From contig JAHHRV010000022.1 in assembly GCA_020025595.1 (NCBI GenBank), positions 1 to 37,055 of the forward strand: a stretch of 37,055 nucleotides of DNA, written 5' to 3'. The stretch comes from Oscillospiraceae bacterium. Its GTDB lineage: Bacteria; Bacillota; Clostridia; Oscillospirales; Oscillospiraceae. A model generated the notes under the pieces. The model saw nothing but the letters and a program-made list of their open reading frames with translations, was not told where the DNA came from and did no database searches. The translations under genes and the position numbers were made by a program. Numbering within the stretch: position 1 is the stretch's first letter; the number at the start of each line of letters is the position of its first letter. Of the stretch, positions 17,201-24,600 are shown in pieces.

Positions 17201-17518
17201 GCTTTTCAGCTTGCTTGACAGCATTCTGGTAGCAGCAGCCATAGCAATCAGTCTGCCGCCGTTGTCAAGGCATGGCTCCGGTACGATCTGACACCATTCC
17301 GAAACACTTCTGACCATTCTGGTAAAGGACAGGACCTGGGCATATCGGCTGGCGGTATCTCCCGCCGCAGCACACAGCCGCCGCTCTGTGTCGTGGCTGA
17401 TCAACTCCGGGACCATCAGAATGATTCCGTCTTTTTTATCATGAACATCCCGGCTCACCCGGGAAAGGACCTCATCCCGATTGGATATCCAGTCTGTACC
17501 CAGTAAAATATTCAGCAT
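14249..17518 (-). CDS. addB: ATP-dependent nuclease subunit AddB (Walker A degenerate)
   Basis: AddB is the partner of AddA: an inactive helicase-like fold with Chi recognition and a second RecB-type nuclease. The nuclease motif VDYKTGK has Asp892 and Lys894. An iron-sulphur cluster is predicted from Cys736 and Cys1048-x2-Cys1051-x5-Cys1057, the standard AddB spacing. The 1089 residues are close to the usual length. The N-terminus (ILLGTDWISNRDEVL) aligns where Bacillus AddB has GRAGSGKT, but has no lysine or glycine-rich loop, so ATP binding here is probably lost. ATG 17518 follows AGGGTGGTGAAC. The frame is intact and the gene precedes addA. Confidence 0.93.
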   Translation of the reverse strand: MLNILLGTDWISNRDEVLSRVSRDVHDKKDGIILMVPELISHDTERRLCAAAGDTASRYAQVLSFTRMVRSVSEWCQIVPEPCLDNGGRLIAMAAATRMLSSKLKSYASVETRPEFLSELLNAVDEFKRCCVTPADLMGASVQSQGTLAQKLEELSLILEGYNSVCQQGLRDPRDQLDWLLEQLEVSDYAEKHSFYIDGFPDFSQQNLAILKHLIRVSPNVTVSLNCDIIKSPKAAYENAGKTAAQLQKMAEDMEIPVNVTVVSPRKDDLVDAWQKLFQGNIEPKPEMKGRLIPARCDSIFDECSVAAERVLDLVANGCRYRDIGIVCTNMDQYRDVLSLVFRRCGIPLYLSGTDDILEKTAIATVLSALDAAMDGLQQRDVLRYLKSILSGLESDVCDRIENYAVLWGIRGEKWAQEWTMNPSGLGEDWTQEDRALLDELNQARKQGIDPLIHLRRGLNAAENVQQQVQAVYAFLTEIKLAQNLEKLADQADERGNNREAQEYQQLWEILLSALEQLSDMLGKSRWEQENFTRLFRLLLSQYDVGTIPTVLDCVAVGPTSAMRCQQVRHLLILGAAEGQFPNYAGYFGILTDQERTQLQKLGVHLTGGAMENVATEFSEIYGCFCGATESVYVSCPAGQTAFSYRRLCAMLGMKDGAAFSSELGPALSDAWEAGAYLARHHQQQSAAQLGLEEQYRSTEEKAEFTLGTVDEENVKKLYGKRLRLSASQIDTQAECRLSYFLKYGLRAQERKEITIDPAEFGTFVHAVLEQTAREIKSLGGFHQITQEQTLDIAHKYAKEYAKERFAQLDSSRIAYLFNRNGQELDAVVRELWQELSESSFQPVAFELNFDHQGDLPAVHIPGKTMDAEIRGYVDRVDAFNDGHRNFFRVVDYKTGKKSFDYCDVFNGVGLQMLLYLFALEQGGDCVLGDKPVAAGVQYFPARYPYLSEDGKLSVEDAEKERAKELKRQGLIIRDDIVIEAMEPGDELKRLSCKRKSDGTLTGDLADSQQLRMLKEYLFCLLERMVDSIAEGNVAPNPYTRGSSHSACTFCPYGAICAQTREAGRRNYKAMDSKRFWEEVGKEVERHGK

Positions 17519-17549
17519 AAGTTCACCACCCTATCTTTCTATGGCATTC

Positions 17550-17555
17550 ATTATA
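17550..17555 (-). promoter_or_regulatory. Possible -10 element for addBA
   Basis: TATAAT on the minus strand, 31 bases upstream of the addB start. No good -35 element is visible at 16-18 bases, so this is a weak call; transcription could also come from spoIIR read-through. Confidence 0.35.
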
Positions 17556-17582
17556 GTGGTTTAATGATATCATATATTGGAC

Positions 17583-18194
17583 TTATTCGGAAGTGCGGTG
17601 CAGGAAATTCTGCAATTCTCCCAGCTTGTCCAGAACCCAGAACCGGATCTCATAGTCCCCTGTCAGGCTTCCGGTCAGAGAATCGGGCATATTGCTCATG
17701 CTGGCTGTCTGGGTAAATTTCTCACTGGTCGCCCCCATGCACAGCTGCGGGAACACCACGCACCACCAGTTGTGTCCCTCGCCCTCGCCGATAGTGATGC
17801 GCAGGGACTGATACACCCCGGAAGGCAGGGTGAATGTGTCGTAATACCGAATGGGAAATTCCTCTTCCCCAAGGCTTACCGTGGCACAGTCTGTGAATCC
17901 AGCCTGCTGCAGCACCTGATTGGCTGTCTGTTCGATCTTCGGCAGCATGGAAAGAATATACTGATAGGCCTCTTCCGGACTGGAAAGCTGATCCAAGCCT
18001 TCCTTTAACGAGCCTAAAATCGCATCACGGACCTGCAGCTTCACCGCCTGATCTTCTTCAGAATCCGACGCTGCCACTACATGCAATCGCAGAATATCCT
18101 CTCTCAATCGGGCAGAATCCGCAATCACTCCCCCCAACCAGACAAGAGCTACCACGCAGGCAAGGGCCGCAATCCGTTTAATATGTCTGAACAT
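17583..18194 (-). CDS. spoIIR: Stage II sporulation protein R
   Basis: SpoIIR is the forespore signal that crosses into the intermembrane space and triggers SpoIIGA to process pro-sigma-E in the mother cell. The 203 residues start with a hydrophobic signal or anchor (IAALACVVALVWLGGVIA) and contain the family core: LRLHVVAASDSEEDQAVKLQVRDA, GVYQSLRITIGEGEGHNWWCVVFPQLC. ATG 18194 is supported by GGTGA six bases upstream, part of which lies in a 12-bp hairpin. Downstream of ispE, it is probably expressed from a sigma-F-like promoter at 18226-18255. Presence of an intact gene indicates sporulation capacity. Confidence 0.95.
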   Translation of the reverse strand: MFRHIKRIAALACVVALVWLGGVIADSARLREDILRLHVVAASDSEEDQAVKLQVRDAILGSLKEGLDQLSSPEEAYQYILSMLPKIEQTANQVLQQAGFTDCATVSLGEEEFPIRYYDTFTLPSGVYQSLRITIGEGEGHNWWCVVFPQLCMGATSEKFTQTASMSNMPDSLTGSLTGDYEIRFWVLDKLGELQNFLHRTSE

Positions 18195-18203
18195 AAAAAT
18201 TCA

Positions 18204-18242
18204 CCGTCCATACTGTCATTTCTGGCAGTATGGACGGTTTTT
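18204..18242. promoter_or_regulatory. 12-bp perfect hairpin overlapping the spoIIR ribosome binding site
   Basis: CCGTCCATACTG and its complement (18204-18215 and 18226-18237) flank a 10-base loop. On the minus strand the 3' arm contains GGACGG of the spoIIR ribosome binding site. On the plus strand a T5 run follows, so it could also terminate plus-strand transcripts, although no plus gene ends here. Confidence 0.75.
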
Positions 18243-18255
18243 ACAGAATTTATAC
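18226..18255 (-). promoter_or_regulatory. Candidate sigma-F promoter of spoIIR
   Basis: GTATA (18251-18255), a 15-base spacer and GTCCATACTG (18226-18235) fit the sigma-F pattern GYWTA-N15-GgnrAnAnTw at the main positions. The -10 element lies in the hairpin 5' arm, so a transcript from here would start in the loop and lack that arm. Assigned by analogy with Bacillus, where spoIIR is a sigma-F gene. Confidence 0.5.
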
Positions 18256-19110
18256 AGGTTTGCAGATGAAGATGTTGGGATAATTCTCTCTGAGCATATT
18301 GCATACCACCGCAGCGTACTCAAAGCTGGGCAAAATCGCAAACACAGCGGAGCCGGAACCGGTCATCTGCTGACCCAGAGAACCATAGGAGTTCATAATG
18401 GACTTAACATAGTTCATTTCCAGATGCTCTGCCGTGACCACCGGGTCAAATACATTGTAGATATTCTCTGCAATCTGTCCCAGATCGCCAGCCAGCAGCG
18501 CACGCTCCATGGCAACATTATCAGGATGCTTGGGAATTGCCTTCTCGTCGAGCTTTGCGTACAGCTCCGGAGTAGATGCGGAGAAATCGGGCTTGCAGAC
18601 CACGAAGATGCAATCCTCCGGCATATTCGGCAGCTTGCGCAGACGCTCGCCTTTGCCCTCTACCATGGCAGTGCCGCCCAGCACGCAGAAAGGCACATCG
18701 CTGCCGATTTCAGCACCCAGCTCTGCCAGAGCCATAATGGAGAACGGATAATCATAGTGACGGTTCAGCGCACGCAGAACTGCTGCTGCATCTGCACTGC
18801 CGCCGCCCATGCCTGCCTGAGACGGGATCCGCTTGGTGATCCGGATCTCGATACCGCCCAGATCCTTCTTGGCTACTTTAGAAAATACCTCTGCAGCCTT
18901 CCATGCAAGATTGCGCTCATCACAGGGGATTCCCTCTTTGTCGCAGGTCAATACCCAGGGCTTGCCGGTGCCGATGTCGATTTCAATATCATCCCGGATA
19001 GAAACGGTCTGCATGACGCTCTGCAGATCATGGTAACCATCTTCCCGCTTCCCCAAAACATCCAGGGTCAGATTTAATTTGGCAAATGCACCTTCATAAA
19101 GTGTGGTCAT
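18250..19110 (-). CDS. ispE: 4-diphosphocytidyl-2-C-methyl-D-erythritol kinase
   Basis: IspE phosphorylates CDP-methylerythritol at the 2-position in the MEP pathway of isoprenoid synthesis. The 286-residue GHMP kinase has the catalytic Lys11 (FAKLNLTLDVLGKREDGYHDL), the ATP loop PSQAGMGGGSADAA (residues 97-109) and Asp138 in IGSDVPFCVLGG, which match the usual catalytic pair. The C-terminal GHMP motif LGQQMTGSGSAVFAIL is present. It has its own TTGCTT/TATAAT promoter. The stop codon overlaps the -35 element proposed for spoIIR, so ispE and spoIIR may share read-through transcripts; ispE-spoIIR adjacency is common in Clostridia. Confidence 0.96.
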   Translation of the reverse strand: MTTLYEGAFAKLNLTLDVLGKREDGYHDLQSVMQTVSIRDDIEIDIGTGKPWVLTCDKEGIPCDERNLAWKAAEVFSKVAKKDLGGIEIRITKRIPSQAGMGGGSADAAAVLRALNRHYDYPFSIMALAELGAEIGSDVPFCVLGGTAMVEGKGERLRKLPNMPEDCIFVVCKPDFSASTPELYAKLDEKAIPKHPDNVAMERALLAGDLGQIAENIYNVFDPVVTAEHLEMNYVKSIMNSYGSLGQQMTGSGSAVFAILPSFEYAAVVCNMLRENYPNIFICKPV

Positions 19111-19214
19111 TGATCATCCATCCTTCCAAATCGTGTGATTTTTATTCAGACGGTCAGGCACATCCTGTCATTGTAACCGCGTGCGCTGGCCATCATAGTG
19201 TCGACTGATGTTTC

Positions 19215-19243
19215 ATTATAACCTGAAACGGCGCAAAAAGCAA
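19215..19243 (-). promoter_or_regulatory. Promoter of ispE
   Basis: TTGCTT (19238-19243), 17 bases, TATAAT (19215-19220) on the minus strand, about 105 bases before the ispE start. The leader has no recognisable riboswitch. Confidence 0.75.
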
Positions 19244-19260
19244 TCTTTCATCCAATTGCT

Positions 19261-19289
19261 GCATATTCTTTTCATAACAGGAAATACTA
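19261..19289 (+). promoter_or_regulatory. Possible forespore-type promoter of the DUF378 gene
   Basis: GCATA (19261-19265) and GGAAATACTA (19280-19289) match the sigma-F/G pattern well at -10 but with a 14-base spacer, one short of the usual value. No better sigma-A promoter is visible in this gap. Confidence 0.35.
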
Positions 19290-19324
19290 CAGCCAGCACA
19301 CTTCAAGATTGGAGGTAAAACAAC

Positions 19325-19528
19325 ATGGATATGCTGGCACTGATTCTTTCCATCATCGGCTCTATCAACTGGGGGCTTGTGGCACTGTTCAAGTTTGACC
19401 TGGTGGCATGGCTGTTTGGTGGACAGACCGCAATGCTTTCCCGGGTGGTCTACGCACTGATTGCCCTGGCCGGACTGTGGTGTATTTCCTTTTTGTTCCG
19501 GAAGAATGCCATTAACGGAGACAATTGA
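19325..19528 (+). CDS. DUF378 family small membrane protein (YuzA-like)
   Basis: This 67-residue protein has two membrane segments (about residues 3-22 and 40-59) and the DUF378 signature INWGLVALFKFDLVAWLFGG. The family is widespread in Firmicutes and has no established role. ATG 19325 follows GGAGG by nine bases. A terminator (19542-19578) starts 14 bases after the stop, so the gene is monocistronic. It may be expressed in the forespore if the sigma-F/G-like promoter upstream is real. Confidence 0.9.
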   Translation: MDMLALILSIIGSINWGLVALFKFDLVAWLFGGQTAMLSRVVYALIALAGLWCISFLFRKNAINGDN

Positions 19529-19541
19529 TGTCCCAGAAAGA

Positions 19542-19578
19542 GGACGGAGGGCAGTTTCCCTGTTCTCCGTCCCTTTTT
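19542..19578 (+). terminator. Terminator of the DUF378 gene
   Basis: An 8-bp GC-rich stem (GGACGGAG with CTCCGTCC) and a 15-base loop, followed by CTTTTT. Confidence 0.85.
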
Positions 19579-19584
19579 GATATG

Positions 19585-19613
19585 TTGCATTCTTGCGTGT
19601 TATCGGTTATCAT
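19585..19613 (+). promoter_or_regulatory. Promoter of trmO
   Basis: TTGCAT (19585-19590), 17 bases, TATCAT (19608-19613), giving a very short leader before the start at 19636. Confidence 0.65.
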
Positions 19614-19635
19614 GGTTCCCAAGGATGTGATACAT

Positions 19636-20322
19636 ATGCAAGACATTACCATTCAGGTCATCGCCCGAATGCGCAGTGATTTCCCTTCTAAATTCGGAAT
19701 CCCCAGACAAAGCAATCTGGTAGAGGGTCTGCGCTCTACCATCGTATTTGAACCGGAGTTTCGCAACAGCGATGCTCTGCGCGGCATTGAAGGTTTCAGC
19801 CATCTGTGGATCATTTGGCAGTTTTCCGAGGCAGTTCGCTCCGGCTGGTCTCCTACGGTTCGGCCTCCCAGACTGGGGGGAAACACACGCATGGGCGTAT
19901 TCGCCACCCGGTCCCCCTTTCGCCCCAATTCCATGGGTCTGTCCTGTGTGAAGCTGGAGAGTGTGGAGGTTACCCCCGATTTGGGAACCGTGATTCATGT
20001 AACCGGTGCAGATCTGATGGACGGAACTCCCATTTTTGACATCAAGCCCTACATTCCCTATGCCGACTGTCACCCGGAAGCCATTGGCGGATTCACCGAA
20101 AATGCCGAAGACTATCTTCTGGATGTCGTATTCCCGGAAGAATTACTCTGCAAACTCCCTGAAGACAAGCGTCAGGTCGCCGTCAGGGTCCTCAGCCATG
20201 ACCCCAGACCTTCCTACCAAAGAAAACCGGAGCGCATTTACGGCCTGCCCTTTGCCGGATTCGATATTCGATTCCGGGTTGCAGAAAAAACACTGACCGT
20301 ATGCGAAGTTGTACCATTATAA
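19636..20322 (+). CDS. trmO: tRNA (N6-threonylcarbamoyladenosine(37)-N6)-methyltransferase TrmO
   Basis: TrmO uses S-adenosylmethionine to methylate t6A at position 37 of some tRNAs. The 228-residue product has the TsaA/YaeB core: FSHLWIIWQF, a FATRSPFRPNSMGLSCVKL loop and FDIKPYIPYAD, the latter being the family's most conserved segment. The loop is usually RPNPIGLS; the Ser-Met pair here is a mild deviation. A C-terminal extension ends RVAEKTLTVCEV, as in longer bacterial members. ATG 19636 follows AAGGATGTGAT, and the extra upstream frame (to 19525) runs through the previous terminator, so it is rejected. Confidence 0.94.
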   Translation: MQDITIQVIARMRSDFPSKFGIPRQSNLVEGLRSTIVFEPEFRNSDALRGIEGFSHLWIIWQFSEAVRSGWSPTVRPPRLGGNTRMGVFATRSPFRPNSMGLSCVKLESVEVTPDLGTVIHVTGADLMDGTPIFDIKPYIPYADCHPEAIGGFTENAEDYLLDVVFPEELLCKLPEDKRQVAVRVLSHDPRPSYQRKPERIYGLPFAGFDIRFRVAEKTLTVCEVVPL

Positions 20323-20336
20323 AAAATATAAAAAAG

Positions 20337-20366
20337 AAAAGCCATCCAGAAATCGGATGGCTTTTT
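20337..20366. terminator. Bidirectional terminator of trmO and the zinc-ribbon gene
   Basis: AAAAGCCATCC and its complement form the stem with a seven-base loop, T run on the plus side and A run on the minus side. The genes on both sides converge on it. Confidence 0.92.
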
Positions 20367-20381
20367 CTTATGTAACTGATT

Positions 20382-21479
20382 TTATCTGCTTTCGATAACA
20401 CGCACGATGCAGGTAAAGGTCTTGCCGTCAATGGTGGCAGTCACATCTACCATACCCACAGACTCGCCCTTGATGGTATTTCCATCGATGGAAACGACGC
20501 CATCGCGGTCGGCACTCCAGGTCACTTCTGCAGTCTCACCGGCATCGTTGGTCAGCTCCAGGTTGAATTCTTCGCCGATGATCAGCGTAGCATCACCGTA
20601 CTCATTACTCATTGTCCAGTTGCTGTCCTGATAATGGGAATCCTGGGTCTGCTCGGTGGGCTTTGTTGTTTCTTCCGTCTGACCGTTTGCATCGGTAGCA
20701 GTGGTGGCAGAACCTTCAAAGTTGCAGATGACCTTGCATTCACGGACGCTGTCGCCGCAGGTGATGGTGATCACAGCTTCACCGGAGCCAACGGAAGATA
20801 CACGGCCCTGTTCGTTGACCGTAGCAACTTTTTCATCGCTGGATTTATACATAATGGGCTGGGTGGTATCTTCGGGGACAGGCACCACAGACAGCAGCCA
20901 TGCACGACCGGGGCCATCAAAGGTGATGGACTCATCGCTGACACTCAGACCTACGCAGGGAACGCCGGTAGCTGCAGGCGCAGTCTCGGTCTGCTGAGTC
21001 TGCTCAGAAGGAACCGAAGGATTGGTGGCCTGCACAGTGCTGGGCCGGTCATATGCCTCTGCGCCCTTATAAAAACGCCAGCCGATATAGCTGCCAACAC
21101 CGATCACTGCCACAGCCAAAACTGCAACCGTTGCTTTCAGAGCAGGACTTGCTTTGCTGCGTCCGGGCTGCTCCTGTACAGGTGCTGTCTCCGAAGCATC
21201 TGCATTTCTGGGCGATTCTGTCTTTCTGACAGGCTCGGATTTCTTAGGCCGGCGGGGTAACTCTGTCACGCCTTCCTCACGATGTCTCTTTTTCACATTC
21301 TTGGTCGAGAAGCGGCCGCCCTTAACATAAGTTCCGGAAGTTCTGGCAGTGTTTGCCTGCACTTCTGCATCATCAAGGACTACCTTCTCACTATCTTGAC
21401 GGGGATATCCACAGATGGGACAAACCGTAGCATTATCCGGGTAAACGGTTCCGCAAATATCGCAAATAACTTTACTCAT
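20382..21479 (-). CDS. Zinc-ribbon membrane protein with two bacterial Ig-like (Big2) domains
   Basis: The 365-residue protein starts at ATG 21479 behind CTATGGAGGAATACG. An N-terminal zinc ribbon uses Cys6-x2-Cys9 and Cys20-x2-Cys23. A basic, disordered cytoplasmic stretch (about 45-110) leads to one membrane segment (about 114-133), then a Thr/Gln/Pro-rich linker and two Ig-like domains (about 175-252 and 285-362) with Big2 patterns such as DEKVATVNEQGRVSSVGSG and DGNTIKGESVGMVDVTATIDG. So zinc ribbon inside, Ig-like domains outside. The individual function is unknown. It is divergently transcribed from the Ser/Thr kinase at 21640 through back-to-back promoters, which suggests co-regulation and a joint role. 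Confidence 0.88.
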   Translation of the reverse strand: MSKVICDICGTVYPDNATVCPICGYPRQDSEKVVLDDAEVQANTARTSGTYVKGGRFSTKNVKKRHREEGVTELPRRPKKSEPVRKTESPRNADASETAPVQEQPGRSKASPALKATVAVLAVAVIGVGSYIGWRFYKGAEAYDRPSTVQATNPSVPSEQTQQTETAPAATGVPCVGLSVSDESITFDGPGRAWLLSVVPVPEDTTQPIMYKSSDEKVATVNEQGRVSSVGSGEAVITITCGDSVRECKVICNFEGSATTATDANGQTEETTKPTEQTQDSHYQDSNWTMSNEYGDATLIIGEEFNLELTNDAGETAEVTWSADRDGVVSIDGNTIKGESVGMVDVTATIDGKTFTCIVRVIESR

Positions 21480-21529
21480 CGTATTCCTCCATAGCAAAAT
21501 ATGTGGTGTAGGACACCAGAGTTTTGTCT

Positions 21530-21558
21530 ATCATATCATTTAATGCAAAATAAAACAA
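21530..21558 (-). promoter_or_regulatory. Promoter of the zinc-ribbon/Ig-like gene
   Basis: TTGTTT (21553-21558), 17 bases, TATGAT (21530-21535) with extended TG, minus strand. The -35 element is 21 bases from the -35 of the divergent kinase promoter. Confidence 0.7.
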
Positions 21559-21579
21559 CTGCTTATTCCAACAATCCTG

Positions 21580-21608
21580 TTGCAATTTTTCTGATTATAT
21601 CATATCAT
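21580..21608 (+). promoter_or_regulatory. Promoter of the Ser/Thr kinase gene
   Basis: TTGCAA (21580-21585), 17 bases, TATCAT (21603-21608). The leader before the TTG start is short (about 25 bases). Confidence 0.7.
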
Positions 21609-21639
21609 GTATGTGTATATGCAAAAGGAGGTGATCGTT

Positions 21640-24600
21640 TTGTCAGATCCCAGACTGATTTCTCCCATGTTGGACGGATTCGCTTTGGGTGGTTCTATCT
21701 CTTGCCACAGCGGTGTAAATTGCTACCCCGCGATGCGCAATGACTCTGATGAACGGTATATAGTGAAAACGATCTCCATTCCCGCCTCTCAGGTGCAGCT
21801 GGAAGCACTGCTGCTCACCGGAGCATATCCGGATGAAGAAGCCGCCAAGGGCTACTTCAAGGACCTGGCCAGAGGGATTCGGGACGAAGTGGAGATTCTG
21901 GATAGATTGTCTGCCCAACGGGGTTTTCTTCCTTATACCAAGTATCAAATCGCTCCTATGGAGGAGGGGGTTGGCTATGATGTCTTCCTCTTGAGTCCAT
22001 ACAAGCGAAGCCTTTCTCAGCAGTTCAAATCCAAGCCTTTGACCCACCTGGCCGCTGTGAACATGGGCATCGATCTGTGCGCAGCACTGAGTGTGTGTCG
22101 TGAGGCAGGTTTTTTGTATGTGGACCTGAAGCCCGGTAATGTTTTCCTAAACGACAATCAGGAATATCACATCGGCGACCTTGGATTTGTTTCTCTGAAT
22201 TCTCTGAAGTATGCATCCTTGCCGGATCGATATCGCAGTGACTATGTGCCGCCGGAAATTTCCGATGCCTTTGCAACACTGAATACGACCATGGATACCT
22301 ATGCATTGGGCCTGATTCTTTATCAGGTGTTCAACAATGGACAGCTCCCCTTCTCTTCTGAAGAAGAGCGCAAGGATCTCATGGATCGGCTGGCAAAGGG
22401 CGAGGCTCTGCCGCCGCCTGCTTATGCAGACTATGAGATGGCAGAAATCATTTTGAAGGCCTGTGCTTTCGATCCGGAAGACCGATGGGCCGATCCCAGA
22501 GAGATGGGCCACGCGCTGATTGCTTATATGCAGCGCAACCCTGTGAACGATGTTCCGATCATTCCGCCCGTGGTAGAACCCCCGGTTGTGGATACTCCCG
22601 ATGAGGAGCCTGCTGAGGACGAAGCATCTGACACCGAATCACAGGACAACCCCCAGAAGGATGCCGCCCCGGAAGAATCCGCCGGCGAAGAAGAACCCGA
22701 ATCCGATGAACAGGATTTGCCAGAAAACGATGCGGAAGGCGACGAAGAAAACTCTGATGCCGAAGCATCGGAAGATGAGGCAGAAGATGCCGATTCTGAA
22801 TCCGAAGAGCCTGAGGAAGGCGACTGGATCGATCGAATGAGTACCATTTTGTCGGAAGATGAAACGGCAGCGCCAGAGGAAGCTGATTCTGATGAGCCGT
22901 CCCTGCGGGAGCTGCTGCAAACCGATGAAGAGGAAGCTCCGGAGCTTGGCGAGGACGAGCTGACCGGCGAAGCTGCTGAGATCCTGAATCAGGCTCAGGA
23001 ACTGATCGACCACGAAGCTCCCGAACCTGCAGTGGCACCGGAACCCATCGACATTCCTATGCCCCCTCCCATCGTGCTGGAGGACGAAAAGCAGGACGAT
23101 GAAGATGACGAAGACAATGCAGATGCACCGTCTGAAGAATCCGATTCCGAAGAAACGGACTCCGCAGAATCTGCGGAAGAATCGACTGCTGAAAAGCCTA
23201 AGAAGAATGTCAAGAAAATCATCGCTGCAATTCTGATTGTGATTGCTCTGGCAGCAGCCGCTTACGGTGGCTACTATGTGTACGAGAATTATTACCTGGT
23301 TCCCATTGACACCTTCACACTGGAAGGTCACGATGATATCCTGGTTGTAAACATTGGAACAACCCGGGATAACAGCCTGCTGACCGTCGTGTGCAAGGAC
23401 AACTTCGGCAACGTTCTGAAGTCCAAGGTGGAAAACGGACAGGCTTCTTTCAGCGCACTGACCCCGGGCAGCCAGTATCTGGTAAACCTGGAAGTCGAAA
23501 AGAGCCACAAGCTCACCGGCGAGATCGGCGAGCGCACCTACTCCACACCCCCGAGAACCCAGGTCGTCAGCCTTGCTGCCACCGCAGGTCCTGAGGATGG
23601 CTCCGCTGTGATCAGCTTTGGTGTGGAAGGTCCCGAAAGCGAAAGCTGGACCCTGCACTACTCCACCGAGGGCGAAGAAGAAAAGACCTATGAGTTCTCC
23701 GGTCACACCGCAACCGTAACCGGCCTGACTCTTGGAAAAACCTACAGCTTCCATCTGACCGCAAGCGACGATGTGTTCCTGATTGGTGAAAACAACATCG
23801 AGTTTTTCTCCGGCGAGCTGGTCTTCGCAGAGAATGTCAAGGTGTTCAGCGCCGATGACGGTACTCTGACCGCAACCTGGTCTGCACCGAAGGACACCCA
23901 GGTGGAAAGCTGGACCGTTCACTGCTACAACGATGCAGGCTACGACCAGACTCTGGAAGTAACCGAGCCCACCGCAGTCTTTACGGAAACTTCCACTTCC
24001 GCAGCCTACACGCTAGAAATCCTTGCAAAGGGTATGTCCGAAAGCAAGGTTACCGAAATTACTGCAAATCCCGTAACCGTAACCAAGATCGATGTTCAAA
24101 GTTCCGGCACGAGCATTTCTGTAAACTGGGAATTCCAGGGCGTTGCTCCGGCAAACGGTTGGGTCGTCTCCTATACTGCAGACAAAACCAGCGAGCCTCA
24201 GACCGTAACCACCGATACGACCGGCGTTACGATTTCTCCCGTGGCTCCCGGTGCTCACTATGACATCGCCATCAAGACCGCTGATAACACCAGCGTCTTT
24301 GGCGGAACCGGTTCTGCTGACACCGCAGAGATCACAACAGAGTTCTCCGGTTATCGTCTGTCTGCATCCGATTTCACCGTCACCATGCACCCCGGCCCCG
24401 AAGCTGAGGACTGGTCCCGCGGTGATCTGGGCGAAAGCACCACCACCTTTGCTCCCGGAAGCAAGATGGCACTTCGCTACTACACCAGCAGCATTTACAA
24501 TCTGAGCAGCGAGGATCTTGTATCCATTTTCGTCATCCGCAATGCCGATGGCAAGGTTGTTTCCACAACAAGCCATACACGCACCTGGGATGATATGCTG

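Noticed and set aside
22600..23210. Low-complexity acidic coding sequence that resembles a tandem repeat or a frame error
   Set aside because: The frame is continuous on both sides and the Glu/Asp/Ser/Ala linker before a membrane segment makes sense as a flexible spacer; no exact repeat unit is present.
22639..23922. A 427-codon minus-strand frame opposite the kinase linker and fibronectin part
   Set aside because: The Phe/Arg/Gly-rich translation is the complement of the acidic repeat-like linker; no start signals or family match.
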